A DNA stretch of 64,000 bases from Pinus tabuliformis (taxonomy: Eukaryota; Streptophyta; Pinopsida; Pinales; Pinaceae): contig CM062816.1 in assembly GCA_031772625.1 (NCBI GenBank), positions 634,601,269 to 634,665,268 of the forward strand, in the 5' to 3' direction. A program made the translations under genes and the position numbers. Shown one piece after another: positions 42,431-54,599 of the stretch. The notes beneath the pieces are model-generated. The model had not been told where the DNA came from, made no database searches, and saw nothing but the letters and a program-made list of their open reading frames with translations. How positions within the stretch are numbered: the first letter of the stretch is position 1; each line of letters begins with the position of its first letter.

Positions 42431-44582
42431 AAACAAGCATCCAAAAATTGTGCAATTATCAAAAAACCCATGGTTGGAAAAATATTATATTGATTAAATC
42501 AAATGCATATAAAAAATTAGAATGCCATAATTTATATTGATGCATTATTTGATACTTTTAATTTACAATCTATTAAACTAAAACTATCTAGTTCTAAAAT
42601 AAAGAAATAAAAGTAAATGAAAAAGTAAGGGAGAGAGGGACACAAACCCTTGAGGATAGCCATGGTCCATCCTCAAGAGCAATGAGAAAGGGCTTTTAGT
42701 CTTTAAAAAAAAAAAAAATTTCTATACTCCACAATTAGTCAAGGAATTTCTAATACAAGTCATCATACTCCACAACCTACAACCCCATGCAGTAATTAAT
42801 CAAATGCAAATATTCTCATTGCAACATCGAGTTTGAACATTTTGGAAGCTTGGAGTATTGCTGTCTTTTGGAAGAGGAGTTGATGAACTCCCGACATTTG
42901 AAGCCAAACTAGAAGGAATGAAGGAAGAAGTCAAAGGAATTGTTGGAATCCCAATAGACAATTCCAAAAGAGAAGGCACTCCCACCGAAGTAGAGGGATG
43001 AGTGCTCCCATTCTGACTAGGCGTAGATATAGGACTGGTCCCAAATGTACCTTTGGTATTTTGTTTTACAGGCATTCACTGTCATGGACAGCTTGGGGCC
43101 TTCAATTGCAAAAGAAAACTTTAGCATGTGCTCTGGTACGTTTTCTTTTTCATTCCCATGAGAACATGCAAAGTAGACAAGGTTAAGATAGTACTAGTAA
43201 CAACTCCAACAACATCACATATGATTCCTATTTTGATTTCCCAGGGTTACAACATGGTTTTATTTCTGCAAGTGTGAGGTAACCATTTTGTGAATTTGGC
43301 CCTGGCTCAACTAAATATTATCCATTTTCTTCCACAAATGATATTCGAATTTTAAGAAAAGACTATTGGAAGACATTACTAGATTTTTTTCAGGTTCATT
43401 TCAGCAGATCCAGGAATAGCTACAATGGCAGGAATAGCTTAAATGAAATCTGTTTTCTAATCGTGAGAAGGATTGATGCTTAATTGATTGCCTACTTTAT
43501 AATTCTATAGGAGTAGCATGGAAGTTAGTTTTCGATCTGTGTCAGCACACAATTGAAATGTGTTTTGGACAGATGGTGCACTATTTTGTTTTGGGTCTGG
43601 AAATTTCCATTCTGTAATTTTATATATTTCAGATTTTGTTGTAGAAAACATACCTAATCCTTTAAACACTTTTTTTGGAAAAATTGGCATCGATAAGATA
43701 TACCAGTATTACATAATATATGAAAATGGTCCTATAAATGTTGTCAACCATACAAAATATCCAAACATGTATCTGTTTGGATTCCCAGACTCTCGTCACA
43801 GTGCATTGATTTCAAACTATAAGGAAAAAACTTTAAACATTGACTATGAGAAGACAAATCAGACTGGCCTATAAATGCAGTATCTTATATTCACGGCAAA
43901 ATGAGACAAATACAGAGGTACGGAGATAACCCTCAAATTATGGAGAGATGGTGAGGACTAAATTATGTTGGATATGTACAAATGCCTTTCAAATCTTGTT
44001 CTCTATCGTAAGTTTGATATAAGATGATCTTGAATAACTACTGATATAGTTGCATTAAGGTCGAAATTGGCAAAGGTTTATTCAAATGCAGATCATCGAA
44101 GCAAATTTTTTATTTAAATGGCAGTAATTGTGAATATATCTGTGTTGACATTACTTTTTAGTCTATAAGGGTTTTCCTCTGGTATCTATAACGCTAAATT
44201 TACCACTGGATTGAGGTTCAATGTCCTTTTGTCATCTGTCACATTGCACTATTGTCCTGGCCTTAAAAAAAGGATAAGGGTGAGCTACTTGGAAATACGG
44301 TCAACAACTCTCAAATAGGATGTGAACTGTTTATCCATGGAATCCATTTTTCAAGTAGCCTTGAATGGAATTTAATCATGACAGCGGATGAATGTGGACA
44401 TCTCGATAAACTTTTATGTTTGTTATTTATGACAGTAAAAGACTAACACATTTCTATTGATGTCACGAATAGGTGAGCTCCATGATTTATGGTTATGAGA
44501 GTATTTTCTCAGTAAGAAAGAGAGATGAAAATATAGCAATACATAAATTTATTGTCCTCATCATGACATCGTCACAACGATC
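42431..44582. other. Non-coding, no confident feature
   Basis: A minus-strand Ser/Thr/Pro-rich open stretch at 43075-42800 has gene-like base composition but no homologue I recognise and no clear splice sites. The remainder is AT-rich. Nothing else supported. Confidence 0.3.
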
Positions 44583-44803
44583 AATCGGTCAAGAAACACA
44601 CAATCTTCTGACCCAAGTGCTTACCTCTGACGGATGAATCCACAACAATATGACCCACCCGCTTTACCGCAAGCTCAGGGATTTCTTCTCCAGCAAAACG
44701 CTCCCAGTCGCCACTATTCGACCATTGTTGGCATCTTCTATCACGGAGATGTGATCGTCACCGCCCAGATTGAACAGTGATATTGGCAGGCCCTGTTTCT
44801 CTC
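44583..44803 (-). pseudogene. GNA1: Glucosamine-6-phosphate N-acetyltransferase (GNA1) pseudogene fragment
   Basis: The minus-strand translation reads GGDDHISVIEDANNGRIVAT, then GSVLLEKK, and in the next frame VGHIVVDSSVRGKHLGQKIV. These follow the plant GNA1 core in order, including the acetyl-CoA-binding R-G-x-x-L-G loop of the GNAT fold (here RGKHLG). The enzyme acetylates glucosamine-6-phosphate in the UDP-GlcNAc pathway. Between the two blocks (~44675-44690) bases are lost and the frame shifts, and the HIEDV motif lacks two residues. Both the N-terminal part and the C-terminal catalytic third are absent, with stops after FLTD. It is a dead fragment without visible introns; a retrocopy or gene fragment are both possible. 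Confidence 0.75.
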
Positions 44804-45161
44804 CATTTCTGTGCAATTAGGGATCTATGCTGCCGCCTCACCATGGATGCAGAGGATTTAATAAATGCTCATATTCTTCATTTTGCTACCCAATAGCTAG
44901 AGCTTCTTCAGAGAATCATATTTCCTCAGCTCACAGTGATGAGGCAGCATCTGATCCTTGACAGTTTCGTTCATAGAATCATATACCACACCATGAACAC
45001 ACTTCTATTGTTGGCCTGGATCTGACAGACAAACATGTTGATTTATCAGCGAAATTGATTCCAGAGTTTCATTCCAGGTTATATATCTATATGAATCATG
45101 CTGGGATGCCATAATCACGAAAATCAGATATCATATACTAGAGACAAAGAGATCGAAAGAC
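44804..45161. other. Non-coding, no feature recognised
   Basis: Between the GNA1 fragment and the minisatellite; possibly the decayed upstream part of that pseudogene, but no convincing reading frame. Confidence 0.35.
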
Positions 45162-45282
45162 GTATCATAAATTCGTGATGATATGTGGAGCCCATAAATT
45201 TGTATCATAAATATGTGATGATATGCAGAGCCCATAAGTTTGTATCATAAAGTTGCGATGATATGCAGAGCCCTTAAATTTG
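45162..45282 (+). repeat. 40-bp minisatellite, copies 1-3
   Basis: Units beginning GTATCATAAA at 45162, 45202 and 45242, exactly 40 bp apart, each containing 'gatgatatg..gagccc'. The array is broken by the chromovirus and continues at 52190. Confidence 0.9.
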
Positions 45283-46755
45283 TGATCCGATATTTATCTT
45301 ATGAGTGACATCAGTTAAATATGTATTGTTTAAAGGTATTACAAACTCATGTGTTGGTGTGTGTTCTATGTTATTGAAACAACGGATCCATCAGATTGCC
45401 AATACACAGACAATAAAATGGAAATACAACAGAGAAATACAGTGAGCAAACACAAAGACACAAGAAATTTAATAAGGAGTTCACCCTATTTTCCAGAGCT
45501 ACATCTCCGGTCCAGCTTTTAATGGTGGCCTTATTTTATTGTGCCTTTAAGCAGAGAATTACAATGCAGGGACTCAATATGAGTTCTCCTGAAGCAGGTT
45601 TTGCTTGGCAGGGTGATTCTTGGATTCCCCAAGCCACTAGAGTGCACACTCTTCTTCTTCCTATCAGCTCTGTGACCTTCTGGTCTACAGTGAAAAGAGC
45701 CAAATGTGGTGCTTAGTCTGGACAAATTCCTCTATGGGATGGCTTGAATCTCTCAAGCTCTTTGGTGCTCAATGCTGCCGCTGGTCAGCTCGGCCCTCTG
45801 TCTCTTTTGCGGTGCTTTACTGTCTTCTTTCTTTGTTTTCTGTCTTTTAGTGTTCAGTTCTCCTCTCGGGGTTCATTGACTGACTCTCATTGTGTATTCT
45901 GTCTCTGTTCATGGCTTTTAGCCATCCATTCCAATCCCTGTTCGGTTCCTTTTCTGCCTCTGTCGATTCACCTTCTGCAATTGCGCTTGGAGTTCCCTGT
46001 TCGGCGTCATCATCAGCACTCAGGGAGTGGCCACATGTCCTCTAAACGGCGCCAGCCTGCTTCGTCGGTTCGTTTCTTCAGTGATGTCGTAGAAGCGTTC
46101 TTCCTCCACTGTGGCGGTCAAATGGATTCCAAATCCTTCTAAAACCCAGCGTATTCCTTCGTTGATTCCGCTTCCTCCATCGGGCACGATCTCAGTCGTT
46201 CAATCTGGGGCCTCTAGATCCAACGCCATACGCACATTTCGCGCGGTTGACTTGCTCGACCGATAGCGCGCGATCAACGACGGTTTTCTCTCACCTTCGT
46301 TTGCCATGTGTCGATCGATGAATGGAATCGCTCCGCTCTCGTCCAAAACCTCTTACCGTTTGAGGGCGCCCCAATTAATACCGCTGGTTTCCAGAGTGTG
46401 GGTCCCGCCTTTGTATGTTTAGCGCTTTTGCCTTTCCACCCGCAGTTTTCCGGCTCACCATGCGTCCGTGTGCTCGGGCTTCCTCCTTCATGGCCCTGTT
46501 CGCCTAGCGATGTTGCGCATCAAAAACCACCTTATTTTCCTGATCCGGGGTTCCCAGGGGCTACTTTGACCTCCTGCGCAGTCTCCATGGGCCTCTGTCA
46601 GTGCACTTTGACCGAGGTCCTTGTCGTTCCACACTGGCTGCCATTGCCATTGGTTCAAGGTGTTTTTGATCGCTGTTTTGGATTCTTTAGAGATTTGTTC
46701 TGACCTAATACAATGATGGTTTTTTGACAGTCTTCTATGGATCCAATTTGAATCA
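45283..46755 (-). repeat. 3' LTR (1,473 bp) of the chromovirus
   Basis: Plus-strand ends TGATCCGATATT..TTGAATCA. Aligns along its length with 50705-52185. Confidence 0.9.
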
Positions 46756-46800
46756 CGACCTTCCCACTGAAAAAGCTTTTGGACCACCAAAAGTTGGTTT

Positions 46801-49459
46801 TTAAGCATCGACTAAGTGAGGGCACTGTTTTCTCACTTGTCCAATCTCAATCCACTTTCCACTGCTTGGCTTCGAACTTTTGAGCCCAATCATGAGGTAT
46901 TTAACATCTCCCCTACGCGTTGTCCTCACTTTCCTGTCCAGCACTATGTCTTCCTGCAATTCATTAAGATATTCAGGTAGCAGGTCATCAATAGAAGGCA
47001 ATTGACTTTGCTCTTCAGGGTCCTCAACCATTGAAGGTTCAAACAATCTCAAGCAATCTGCATTTACGACTGAGTAGATGTGCATGTAAATTGGTAGATC
47101 AAGGCAAAAAGCATTTTTACCAATCTTCTCAAATATCCTAAAAGGTCCATACCTGATAGACTTTAGCTTTTTACCTTCACCTTGCATCCTGTCCTTGCTG
47201 ATATACAGTCAGACTTGGTCTCCAACTTGAAAACTATGCTCCATCCGATGCTTATCATGCCTAGCCTTGTACTTGGTTTGGCTCTTTTCCAGCTGTTCCT
47301 GTACTGCTTGGTGGATCTCTTGGATCTGTTCAATGAACTTGGTTGCCTTGTCCACATCACTGTGTCCATCAACCATGGTATCTTTACCAAAGACAAAATC
47401 CAAAGGAAACCTTGGTGTGAAACCAAAATAGGTCTCAAAAGGAGATCTCTGTGTAGAAGAGTGTTTGGCTCTGTTGTAAGCGTGCTGCACATAACACAAG
47501 TGTTCATCCCAAAGCTTAGGATGTTTGCTGCAATATCCTCTCAGCAATTGGATCACTGTCCTGTTAACTACTTCTGTCTGGCCATCTGTTTGTGGATGAA
47601 AAGCTGTGCTTTTCTTCAGTTAAGGTTCATCAGTTCCCACAGACTCGACCAAAACTTCCCCACAAATCGGGTGTCTCGATTAGATACAATGGAAGTGGGT
47701 AATCCAAAATGAACCCATACATGTTCAAAGAACAATTTTGTAGTCTGTTCAGCTGTAATTTGTTTATTACAAGGTATCAAAATATACATTTTGCTGAACC
47801 TATCCACAACAACATATAAATAATCATGACCTTTCCTAGATTTAGGCAGTCCTCCAACAAAATCCATGGAAACACTTTCCCAAGGGTGAGAAGGAACTGG
47901 GAATGGAGTGTACAAGCCTAGTTTTCTATTGTTGAGTTTGCTTTTAGCACACATGGCACACCCTCTTACATATCTAGAAACTGTCTCATTCATTTTTAGC
48001 CAATAGCAGAATCTTTGTCGCTGTGCAACTGTTTTACTTACCCCAAAGTGACCTAATATCAGAGAAGTGTGTGCTTCTCTAATTATTTTTATTCTCTTAG
48101 TTTGTGGAATGCAGAGTTTCCCACTATGGTATAAGAGTCAGTCCTTCACATGATAGTCCAATTCTTCTACACTTTTGCCTTGACTCAAAGTTGCATATAC
48201 ATCTTTAAAGTCCATATCCTGAGCATATTGTTCTATGTAGCTTTCATGTAGCATAGAATTATGCTTAAATATGGTAGATGCATTTATAATGGGTCTAGAT
48301 AACATGTCTACAACCTTGTTATGTATGCACTTTCTATATCTGATGACTAAATGAAACTGTTGTAGAAAACCCATCCATCTGTGATGTCTTGATTGCTGCA
48401 ACTTAGTTTGGGAGTGTAGATATTGAAGTGCCTGATGATCAATGTGTATTATTGTCTCTTGCCCATTAAGTAATGTTTCCACTTTTTCACACTCTGAACT
48501 AATGCATACAATTCTTTATCATATGTAGGATAGTTAACTATTGTAGGATTAAAAGTCTCAGAATGATAACATATGGGTTTACCGTGCTGTGTCAACACTA
48601 CTCCCATGGCATAGTCACTGGCATCAGTTTGGATCTCAAATGGTCTTTGTAGATCTAGCAGTGCTAGTACAGGTGCTGTACTAATTTTCTCTTTCAAGGT
48701 ATCCAAGGCTTTCTGATATTTGCCTCCCCACTGAAACACCTTATTCCATCCTGTTAAAACATGTAAGGGAGTTGCAGTCGATGAAAAGTTAGAAATGAAC
48801 TTCTTCCAATATTGTGCTGCTCCTAAGAAGCTTCTCACTTCCGTAGCAGACTTGGGTTTAGGCTAGTTCACAATGACTTCCACTTTAGAGGGATCTATTT
48901 TCAATTCACCTCCTTCTACTATATGATCCAAGTAGTTTAACGATGTTTTGCCAAATTCACATTTTGAGAGTTTAACATAAAGTTTTTCTCTTTTCAAAAC
49001 ATCTAATGTCTGCTTAACATGCTTTAAATGTTCTTTTCACGTTTTACTAAAAATCAGAGTATCATCCAGATACACAATAACAAAGTCATCAAGAAAAGGT
49101 CTGAGTATATCATTCATTAATCTCATGAAAGTAGCAGGAGCATTAGTTAAGCCAAAAGGCATAACCAGCCATTCATACAATCCCTGCTTTGTTTTGAAAG
49201 CAGTCTTCCATGCATCTTACTCTGCAACTTTGACCTGATGGTGTCCACTATGTAAATCCAGCTTGGTGAAATAAACAACTTCTTTCAATTGATCTAAAAG
49301 ATCATCTATGTGAGGAAGGGGATAACGATTTTTTATTGTTATCTTATTCAGTGCTCGATAATCAATGCATATTCTCCACGAGCCATCTTTCTTTCTCACC
49401 AAAACGATTGGTGACCCACATGGTGATGCGCTAGGCCCGATGAACCATTTCTCAAGCAA
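46801..49459 (-). pseudogene. Chromovirus pol: RT, RNase H, integrase, chromodomain, decayed
   Basis: RT starts inside the domain (IVLVRKKDGSWRICIDYRAL, 49400) and holds the palm [11 protein letters not shown] (~49075, catalytic DD kept) and EVRSFLGAAQYWKKFI. RNase H: FEIQTDASDYAMGVVLTQHG (48640-48580), DKELYAL, then HIDHQALQYL. Integrase: H-H-C-C finger with GHFGVSKTV (~48050) and GCAMC (~47965), first Asp in SMDFVGGLP (~47870), second in SNRDTRFVGKFW (~47665), Glu region in YNRAKHSSTQRSPFET (~47465). The chromodomain lies at the end (LDRKVRTTRRGDVKYLMIGL, ~46930) and stops at 46801. Stops near 49220, 49040, 48864 and ~48138 and frameshifts near 48480, 47610 and 47200 inactivate it. The chromodomain would steer integration to marked chromatin. 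Confidence 0.93.
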
Positions 49460-49491
49460 CTCCTACACCTGCTTCTTGATTTCAGCATTCT

Positions 49492-50646
49492 CTAAAGGAA
49501 ACAACCTTTTATACCTGTGGCTGCTACAGTTGTTTCATCTCCCGAGTCTGACCCCAAATCTTTCTGAATAGCTGTAGCTATCTTTTTCTTCTTGCCCTCG
49601 GACTTCTTAGGTCTTAGCTCTGGATGCAGAATCCAACAATGCTCATCATCATGCCCCTCCTTTTTACAGTGAGTGCATGAAGCTTTGGCTTTTTGTGTAG
49701 TGTTAACCTTCCTTGCTTTCCACTTTTGCTTTCTTTTCTCCTTGTTCTTGCTTATATTGGGTTGCGATAGTTCCCCAACTTTTGGATTTTCATTATTTCC
49801 TCTAGCTTCTAGATGAGTAGCTTGTACAGATACCTCATCTATACTAGTGGGATTAAACATGAGGATGGTATACCTCATGTAGCTGTGTAGACCACCAATG
49901 TACTTCAATAAAGTCTCTGATGAGTCTAGTGAGATACCCAACATCAATGCTTTCTTTATGAATTCTTGAGTATACCCTAGCACACTTTTCCCTTTCAACT
50001 ATTGAAGAGTTTTCCAACTCATTATGGCTTGTTGCATGTAGGCCAATGGATAGAACTGCTTTTTGATTGCAACAACAAATTCACTCTAGACAGAGATGGT
50101 CTTACCATGTCTTTTCATATCAGCTTGGGTTCTGCCTTCTCACCAAACCAAGGCAGTGCCTCCTAAGCGTAGGCTTGCCAGCTGAATCTTGCTCTTGTAT
50201 GAGTCTATGTTCTGTACCCTGCAATACACATCAATTTGTCTAATCCAATTGTCCAACTTTTCAACATTTAGCTCTCCATCATATATAGGCAAATCAAATT
50301 TAACATCTAGCTTAATCAAAGATGCTTTCTTATTATGCACAGGGCTATTAGGAAGTGTGAGAAAGATTTCCTCTTTCCCCTTTCCTTTGGAGTGGTCATG
50401 GAAGTGAGAATCATCTTCTTCTTTATCTTGCTTAGAACCTGATGAATAATCAACCTTATGCTTTTTAAAGTCTCTATACATTTTTTCAACCATAGAATTT
50501 ATAGCTAGGAAACTCTCTATGAATTGAGAGTCTGGCCCCATAGAACCTTCCTCTGACATTGTTTTCCGAGGATAGACTCTCCCAATTTTAGGATTAGTTT
50601 CCACCAACTCTCCTTCTCCTAATTTGAGCTTTGATCTTGTGAGCAT
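49492..50646 (-). pseudogene. Chromovirus gag with zinc knuckle, decayed
   Basis: Starts MLTRSKLKLGEGELVETNPK (ATG 50646), 45 bp inside the primer-binding site. After an acidic, Lys-rich leader comes the capsid-like retrotransposon gag core (DLPIYDGELNVEKLDNWIRQ, ~50285), LASLRLGGTALVW, a broken segment with stops (50139-49999), then the YTQEFIKKALMLGI block and the knuckle CTHCKKEGHDDEHC (CX2CX4HX4C, ~49675). The frame ends at 49492, where sequence jumps to mid-RT. The product would form the particle and bind RNA. Confidence 0.9.
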
Positions 50647-50690
50647 TCACAATTAAACGAACACAAGCTTGTCTAACCTTACAACCTAGA

Positions 50691-50702
50691 GCTCTGATAC
50701 GA
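50691..50702 (-). other. Primer-binding site of the chromovirus (mutated)
   Basis: On the minus strand TCGTATCAGAGC, one change from the TGGTATCAGAGC used elsewhere in the window, two bases inside the 5' LTR. Confidence 0.8.
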
Positions 50703-50704
50703 CT

Positions 50705-52185
50705 TGATCTGATATTCACCCTACGAGTGACATCGGTTAAAGATTTATTATTTAAAGGTATTACAGACTCATGTGTTGGTGTGTGTTCTGTGTTATTGAA
50801 GCAACGAATCGATCAGATTGCCAATACACAGACAATAAAATGGAAAGACAACAGAGAAATACAGTAAGCAAACACAAAGACACAAGAAATTTAATAAGGA
50901 GTTCACCCTATTCTCTAGGGCTACATCTCCGGTCCATCTTTCAGTGGTGGCCTTGTTTTATTGTGCCTTTAAGCAGAGAATTACAATGCAGGGACTCAAT
51001 ATGAGTTCTCCTGAAGTAGGTTTTTCTTGGCAGGGTGGTTCTTGGATTCCCCAAGCCACTGGAGTGCACAAGCTTCTTCTTCCTACCAGCTCTGTGATTT
51101 TTTGGTCTATAGTGGAAAGAGCCAAATGTGGTGCTCTGTGCGGACATATTCCTCTATGGGATGGCTTGAATCTCTCAAGCTCTCTGGTGCTCGATGCTGC
51201 CGCTGTTCAGCTCGACCCTCTATCTCTTCTGCTGTGCTTTACTGTCTTCTTTCTCTATTTTCTGTCTTTCAGTGTTCAGTCCTCCTCTCGGGGTTCACTG
51301 ACTCACTCTCACTGTGTATTCTATCTCTGTTCATGGCTTTTAGCCATCCATTCCAATGCCTATTCGGTTCCTCTTCTGCCTCTGTCGATTCATCTTCTGC
51401 AGCTGCGCTTGGAGTTCCCTGTGCGGCGTCATTATCAGCGCTCAGGGAGTGGCCACATGTCCACCTCTAAACGACACCAGCTTGCTTCGTCGGTTCGTTT
51501 CTTTAGTTACGTCGTGGATGCGTTCTTCCTCCACCGTGGTGGTTAAACGAATTCCAAATCCTTCTAAAACGCGGCGTATTCCTTTGTTGATTCCGCTTCC
51601 TCCATCGGACGCGATCTCAGCCGTCCGATCTGGGGCTTCCAGATCCAACGCCATACGCACATTTCACGCGGTTGACTTGCTTGATCGATAGCGTGTGATC
51701 AACGACGATTTTCTCTCACCTCCGCTTGCCATGCGTTGATCGATGAATGGAATCACTCTGCTCTTGTCCAAAATCTCTTACCTTTTGAGGGCGCTCCGAT
51801 CAATACCGTTGGTTTCCAGAGCACAGGTCCTGCCTTTGTACGTTGCGTTTTTGCTTTTCTGCTTGCAGTTTTCCAGCTTACCATGCGTCTGTGTGCTCGA
51901 GCTTTCTCCTTTCACGGCCCTGTTCACCTAACGATGCGCTAATCGTGCATCAAAAAATACTTTATTTTCCCGATCCGGGGTTCCCAGGGGCTACTTTGAC
52001 CTCTTGCGCAGTCTCCATGGGCCTCAGTCAGCGTGCTTTGACCAAGGTCCTCGTTGTTCCACGCTAGCTGCCATTGCCACTGGTTCAGGGTGTTTTTGAT
52101 CGCTGTTTTGGATTCTTTAGAGCTTTGTTTCGACCTGATACAGTCATGGTTCTTTGACAGTCTTCTATGAATCCAATTTGGATCC
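50705..52185 (-). repeat. 5' LTR (1,481 bp) of the chromovirus
   Basis: Plus-strand ends TGATCTGATATT..TTGGATCC (terminal base changed from CA), followed by ATTTG. It contains a 200-codon antisense open stretch (50944-51546) whose counterpart in the other LTR is broken; regarded as chance. Confidence 0.9.
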
Positions 52186-52262
52186 ATTTGTATCATAAAT
52201 TTATGATGATATGCAAAACCCCAAATGTACCATAAATTTGCGATGATATGCCGAGCTTGTAT
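52186..52262 (+). repeat. 40-bp minisatellite, copies 4-5
   Basis: Continues the array of 45162-45282 beyond the chromovirus: GTATCATAAA from 52190 and GTACCATAAA at 52227, with 'gatgatatgc' in each. Copies are more diverged and shorter (37 bp). Confidence 0.85.
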
Positions 52263-53186
52263 ACCACAATCAACCAACATAATGCATAACATAGAAACCA
52301 TTTGATCTGGGTATTTCTGAAATGAAAAAGGAATGGAAAACCTAAATGGTAAATAAGATATAAAAGAAAATGCAAGCAAGAATCCTTGAGACAGTACCAA
52401 GTAAGCGATATCAATATCTAGGAGTAGGAAGTCATGCTGCAAAAATTACCCAGTGAGAGGATATTGCTAAGAAAATCAATACAGGAAGTGAAATGATTGG
52501 ATCATGGACTCTTCTCTTTAAAGGGTACTATCCTACAATCCGTTCTACTCTTCTCTTATACAGATTTAAGCCTTCCAATATCGCACGGTTACTTCATCAG
52601 AGTAATTCTAACCATTTTTAATCTGCATGGTATCAGAGAACAAAAACCCCTCAGATGGCGGATCTCACTGAGTCGATTTATTTTAAAAACCAAGAAAATA
52701 AAATAGAAACAAAAAACATTGAACATCAATGATCAATTTACAGGAATCGAGCATGTGAATGAAATTTCAAAAATCAAATATATTCCTCTCTCATTAAGCT
52801 AATCTTATTCGTAACCCATAATCAGAGTGACAGATACAAAGAGTTTGAAAATAAATTCACCAATGGAGGATGCCTCCTTTAGCTGTGATCGAGTCCCGGC
52901 ACTTGTCTTGTTTAGAAAATTGATGTGTAACCTGCTTTTTCGTCCACTTCTCAGATAACACAAACACACCCAAGTGATGGCATATACACGCAGGCACACC
53001 AAACAAATGACACATTAACAACATAGACCAAATGATATTCATACAGACATGGAACTCCAAATGTACAGACCGCATGAGACTAGACCACAACACAGACAAC
53101 TCTGGCAAATCTGAGAGGAAGAGGAGGAGAGGCAAAGGAAAGCCATTGCCAATATGAAATCAAAAATTGAATACAATTAAAGCAAG
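52263..53186. other. Mostly unassigned; possible copia 5' fragment at 52445-52720
   Basis: TGGTATCAGAG at 52628-52638 follows a CA, with an ATG (52655, MADLTESIYF..) soon after. This looks like an LTR end, primer-binding site and gag start of a copia fragment, but there is no second LTR and the frame ends after ~25 codons. The rest is unassigned. Confidence 0.35.
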
Positions 53187-54240
53187 ATCCGACTGTTGCA
53201 ATAACCTATGACACTCCTCTCTAAGCAGCACGAGTAATCTCTCGGATGGTTCCCTCGACTGTTGCGATAAGCTATGCTATTTCTCTCGTTCGATAAGCAG
53301 TGTGAATTACCTCTTAGATGCCAATTTTGTTGACAACGGAGGGCTGCGATAGCACAATGTGGAAAGATGCTCCATCCCATGTAGGATGCAGCCATCTTTA
53401 ACCAGCGTTCACAGCTAGACAACAGCATAATCCATGTCATCCAAGTAAAAATATAATCCATTAATCCACTATAGTGTTGTTAAAAAATATAAAATAGAAA
53501 TAGTTAAATATAAAATGAGAATCCATGTCATTCAAAAAATTATTAAATAGAAATATCTAAATATAGAATGACAATAGCATAATCCATGTCATCTAAGGAA
53601 AAATATAATCCATGAATCCACTATAGTGTGGGGTGAAAAATATAAAATAGAAACATTTAAATATAGAATGAGGGCATTTTTTTTTATCATAATAAAAATT
53701 TCAAATTCAAAATTTGAATGAAATTAAAAGAATCAAGATCCTTTCTATGTTGTGATAATCTATGTTGCTTTAGGTGAAAAATATAAAATAGAAACATTTA
53801 AATATAGAAAGATGGTCATTTTTTTTTATCATAATAAAAGTTTCATATCTTAGTTGACCAATTCAAAATTTGAATCAAATTAATTGAATCAAGATTCTTT
53901 CTATGTTGGGATAACCTATGTTGCTTTGGGTGAAAAATATAAAATAAAAACATTTAAATATAAAATGAGGGCCAATTTTTTTCATCATAATAAAAATTTC
54001 ATACCTTAGTTTACGAATTCAAAATTTGAATCAAATTAAAAGAATCAAGATCCCTTCTATGTTGCGATAACCTAGGTTACTTTTATCGTTTGATTTTTAT
54101 AAGCACTATTGCTATTATAGATTACCAATTTTGTGTGGAACAAAGGGTTAGGATTGGCATAGGATGTGGAAAGATATCCCATCCAATAGAGGATGTAACT
54201 AACCTTTACTAACCTTTACGGTTAAACAACAAAAGCAAAC
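53187..54240 (+). repeat. Tandem repeat cluster (units of ~67 and ~150 bp)
   Basis: 53187-53320 holds two ~67-bp units ('gactgttgc(a/g)ataa..ctat'). 53632-54080 holds three units of 141, 156 and ~150 bp, starting GGTGAAAAATATAAAATA at 53632, 53773 and 53929, each with 'atttgaat(g/c)aaatta..gaatcaagat' and 'ctatgttg(t/g/c)gataa'. The flanks 53270-53440 and 54090-54235 are also related to each other (shared 'gatgtggaaagat' type blocks), so the whole cluster grew by repeated duplication. Confidence 0.8.
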
Positions 54241-54599
54241 CCTTTTGCATAAGTATACTTTAGGTTTGCTTTCTCACATGGAAACAAAACTTGAACTCTT
54301 GCCAAATTCATTTTTGGAGCATCTCCCCTATTTATCCTCCAAGATGCTAAGCTACCCACTATTATTGGCAATCAAGAAACACCTAGTTTGATTAGCGAAG
54401 GGAAGAAGAAACATTGATTCTATCAATAGGAGATATTGTCATTTTGATAATGAATGTTGATGACTTGTAGGCCAAAAAGGTCAATGCCTTTCTTATTGAA
54501 CAACATCGAACAATAGAAGTGTTGACATTGATGATGCACACCTAGATATTAATGTTAATAATTCAACCTTCACCTACCCTTAGTGGGTTCTCATGGCAT

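Larger units (their letters stand above)
45283..52185 (-). mobile_element. Ty3/gypsy chromovirus, 6,903 bp, TSD ATTTG
   Basis: Flanked by ATTTG at 45278-45282 and 52186-52190. On the minus strand: 5' LTR 52185-50705, primer-binding site 50702-50691, gag 50646-49492, pol 49459-46801 ending in a chromodomain, purine tract (AGTGGGAAGG), 3' LTR 46755-45283. Protease and the RT N-terminus are missing where gag meets RT (49492-49459), so the copy is internally deleted as well as decayed. RT-RNase H-integrase order and the chromodomain place it in the chromoviruses. The LTRs differ at several percent of positions by eye. Confidence 0.95.

Noticed and set aside
42800-43075. Ser/Thr/Pro-rich minus-strand frame that might be an exon
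   Set aside because: Low complexity, no convincing splice sites or homologue; kept only as a remark.
47182-47712. 176-codon plus-strand open stretch
   Set aside because: Lies exactly opposite the minus-strand integrase, whose catalytic motifs are clear; an antisense shadow.
50944-51546. 200-codon plus-strand open stretch in the chromovirus 5' LTR, with partial counterpart at 45522-46142
   Set aside because: Antisense to the element, leucine/serine-rich low-complexity, broken in the other LTR and without a recognisable domain; LTR sequence explains it.
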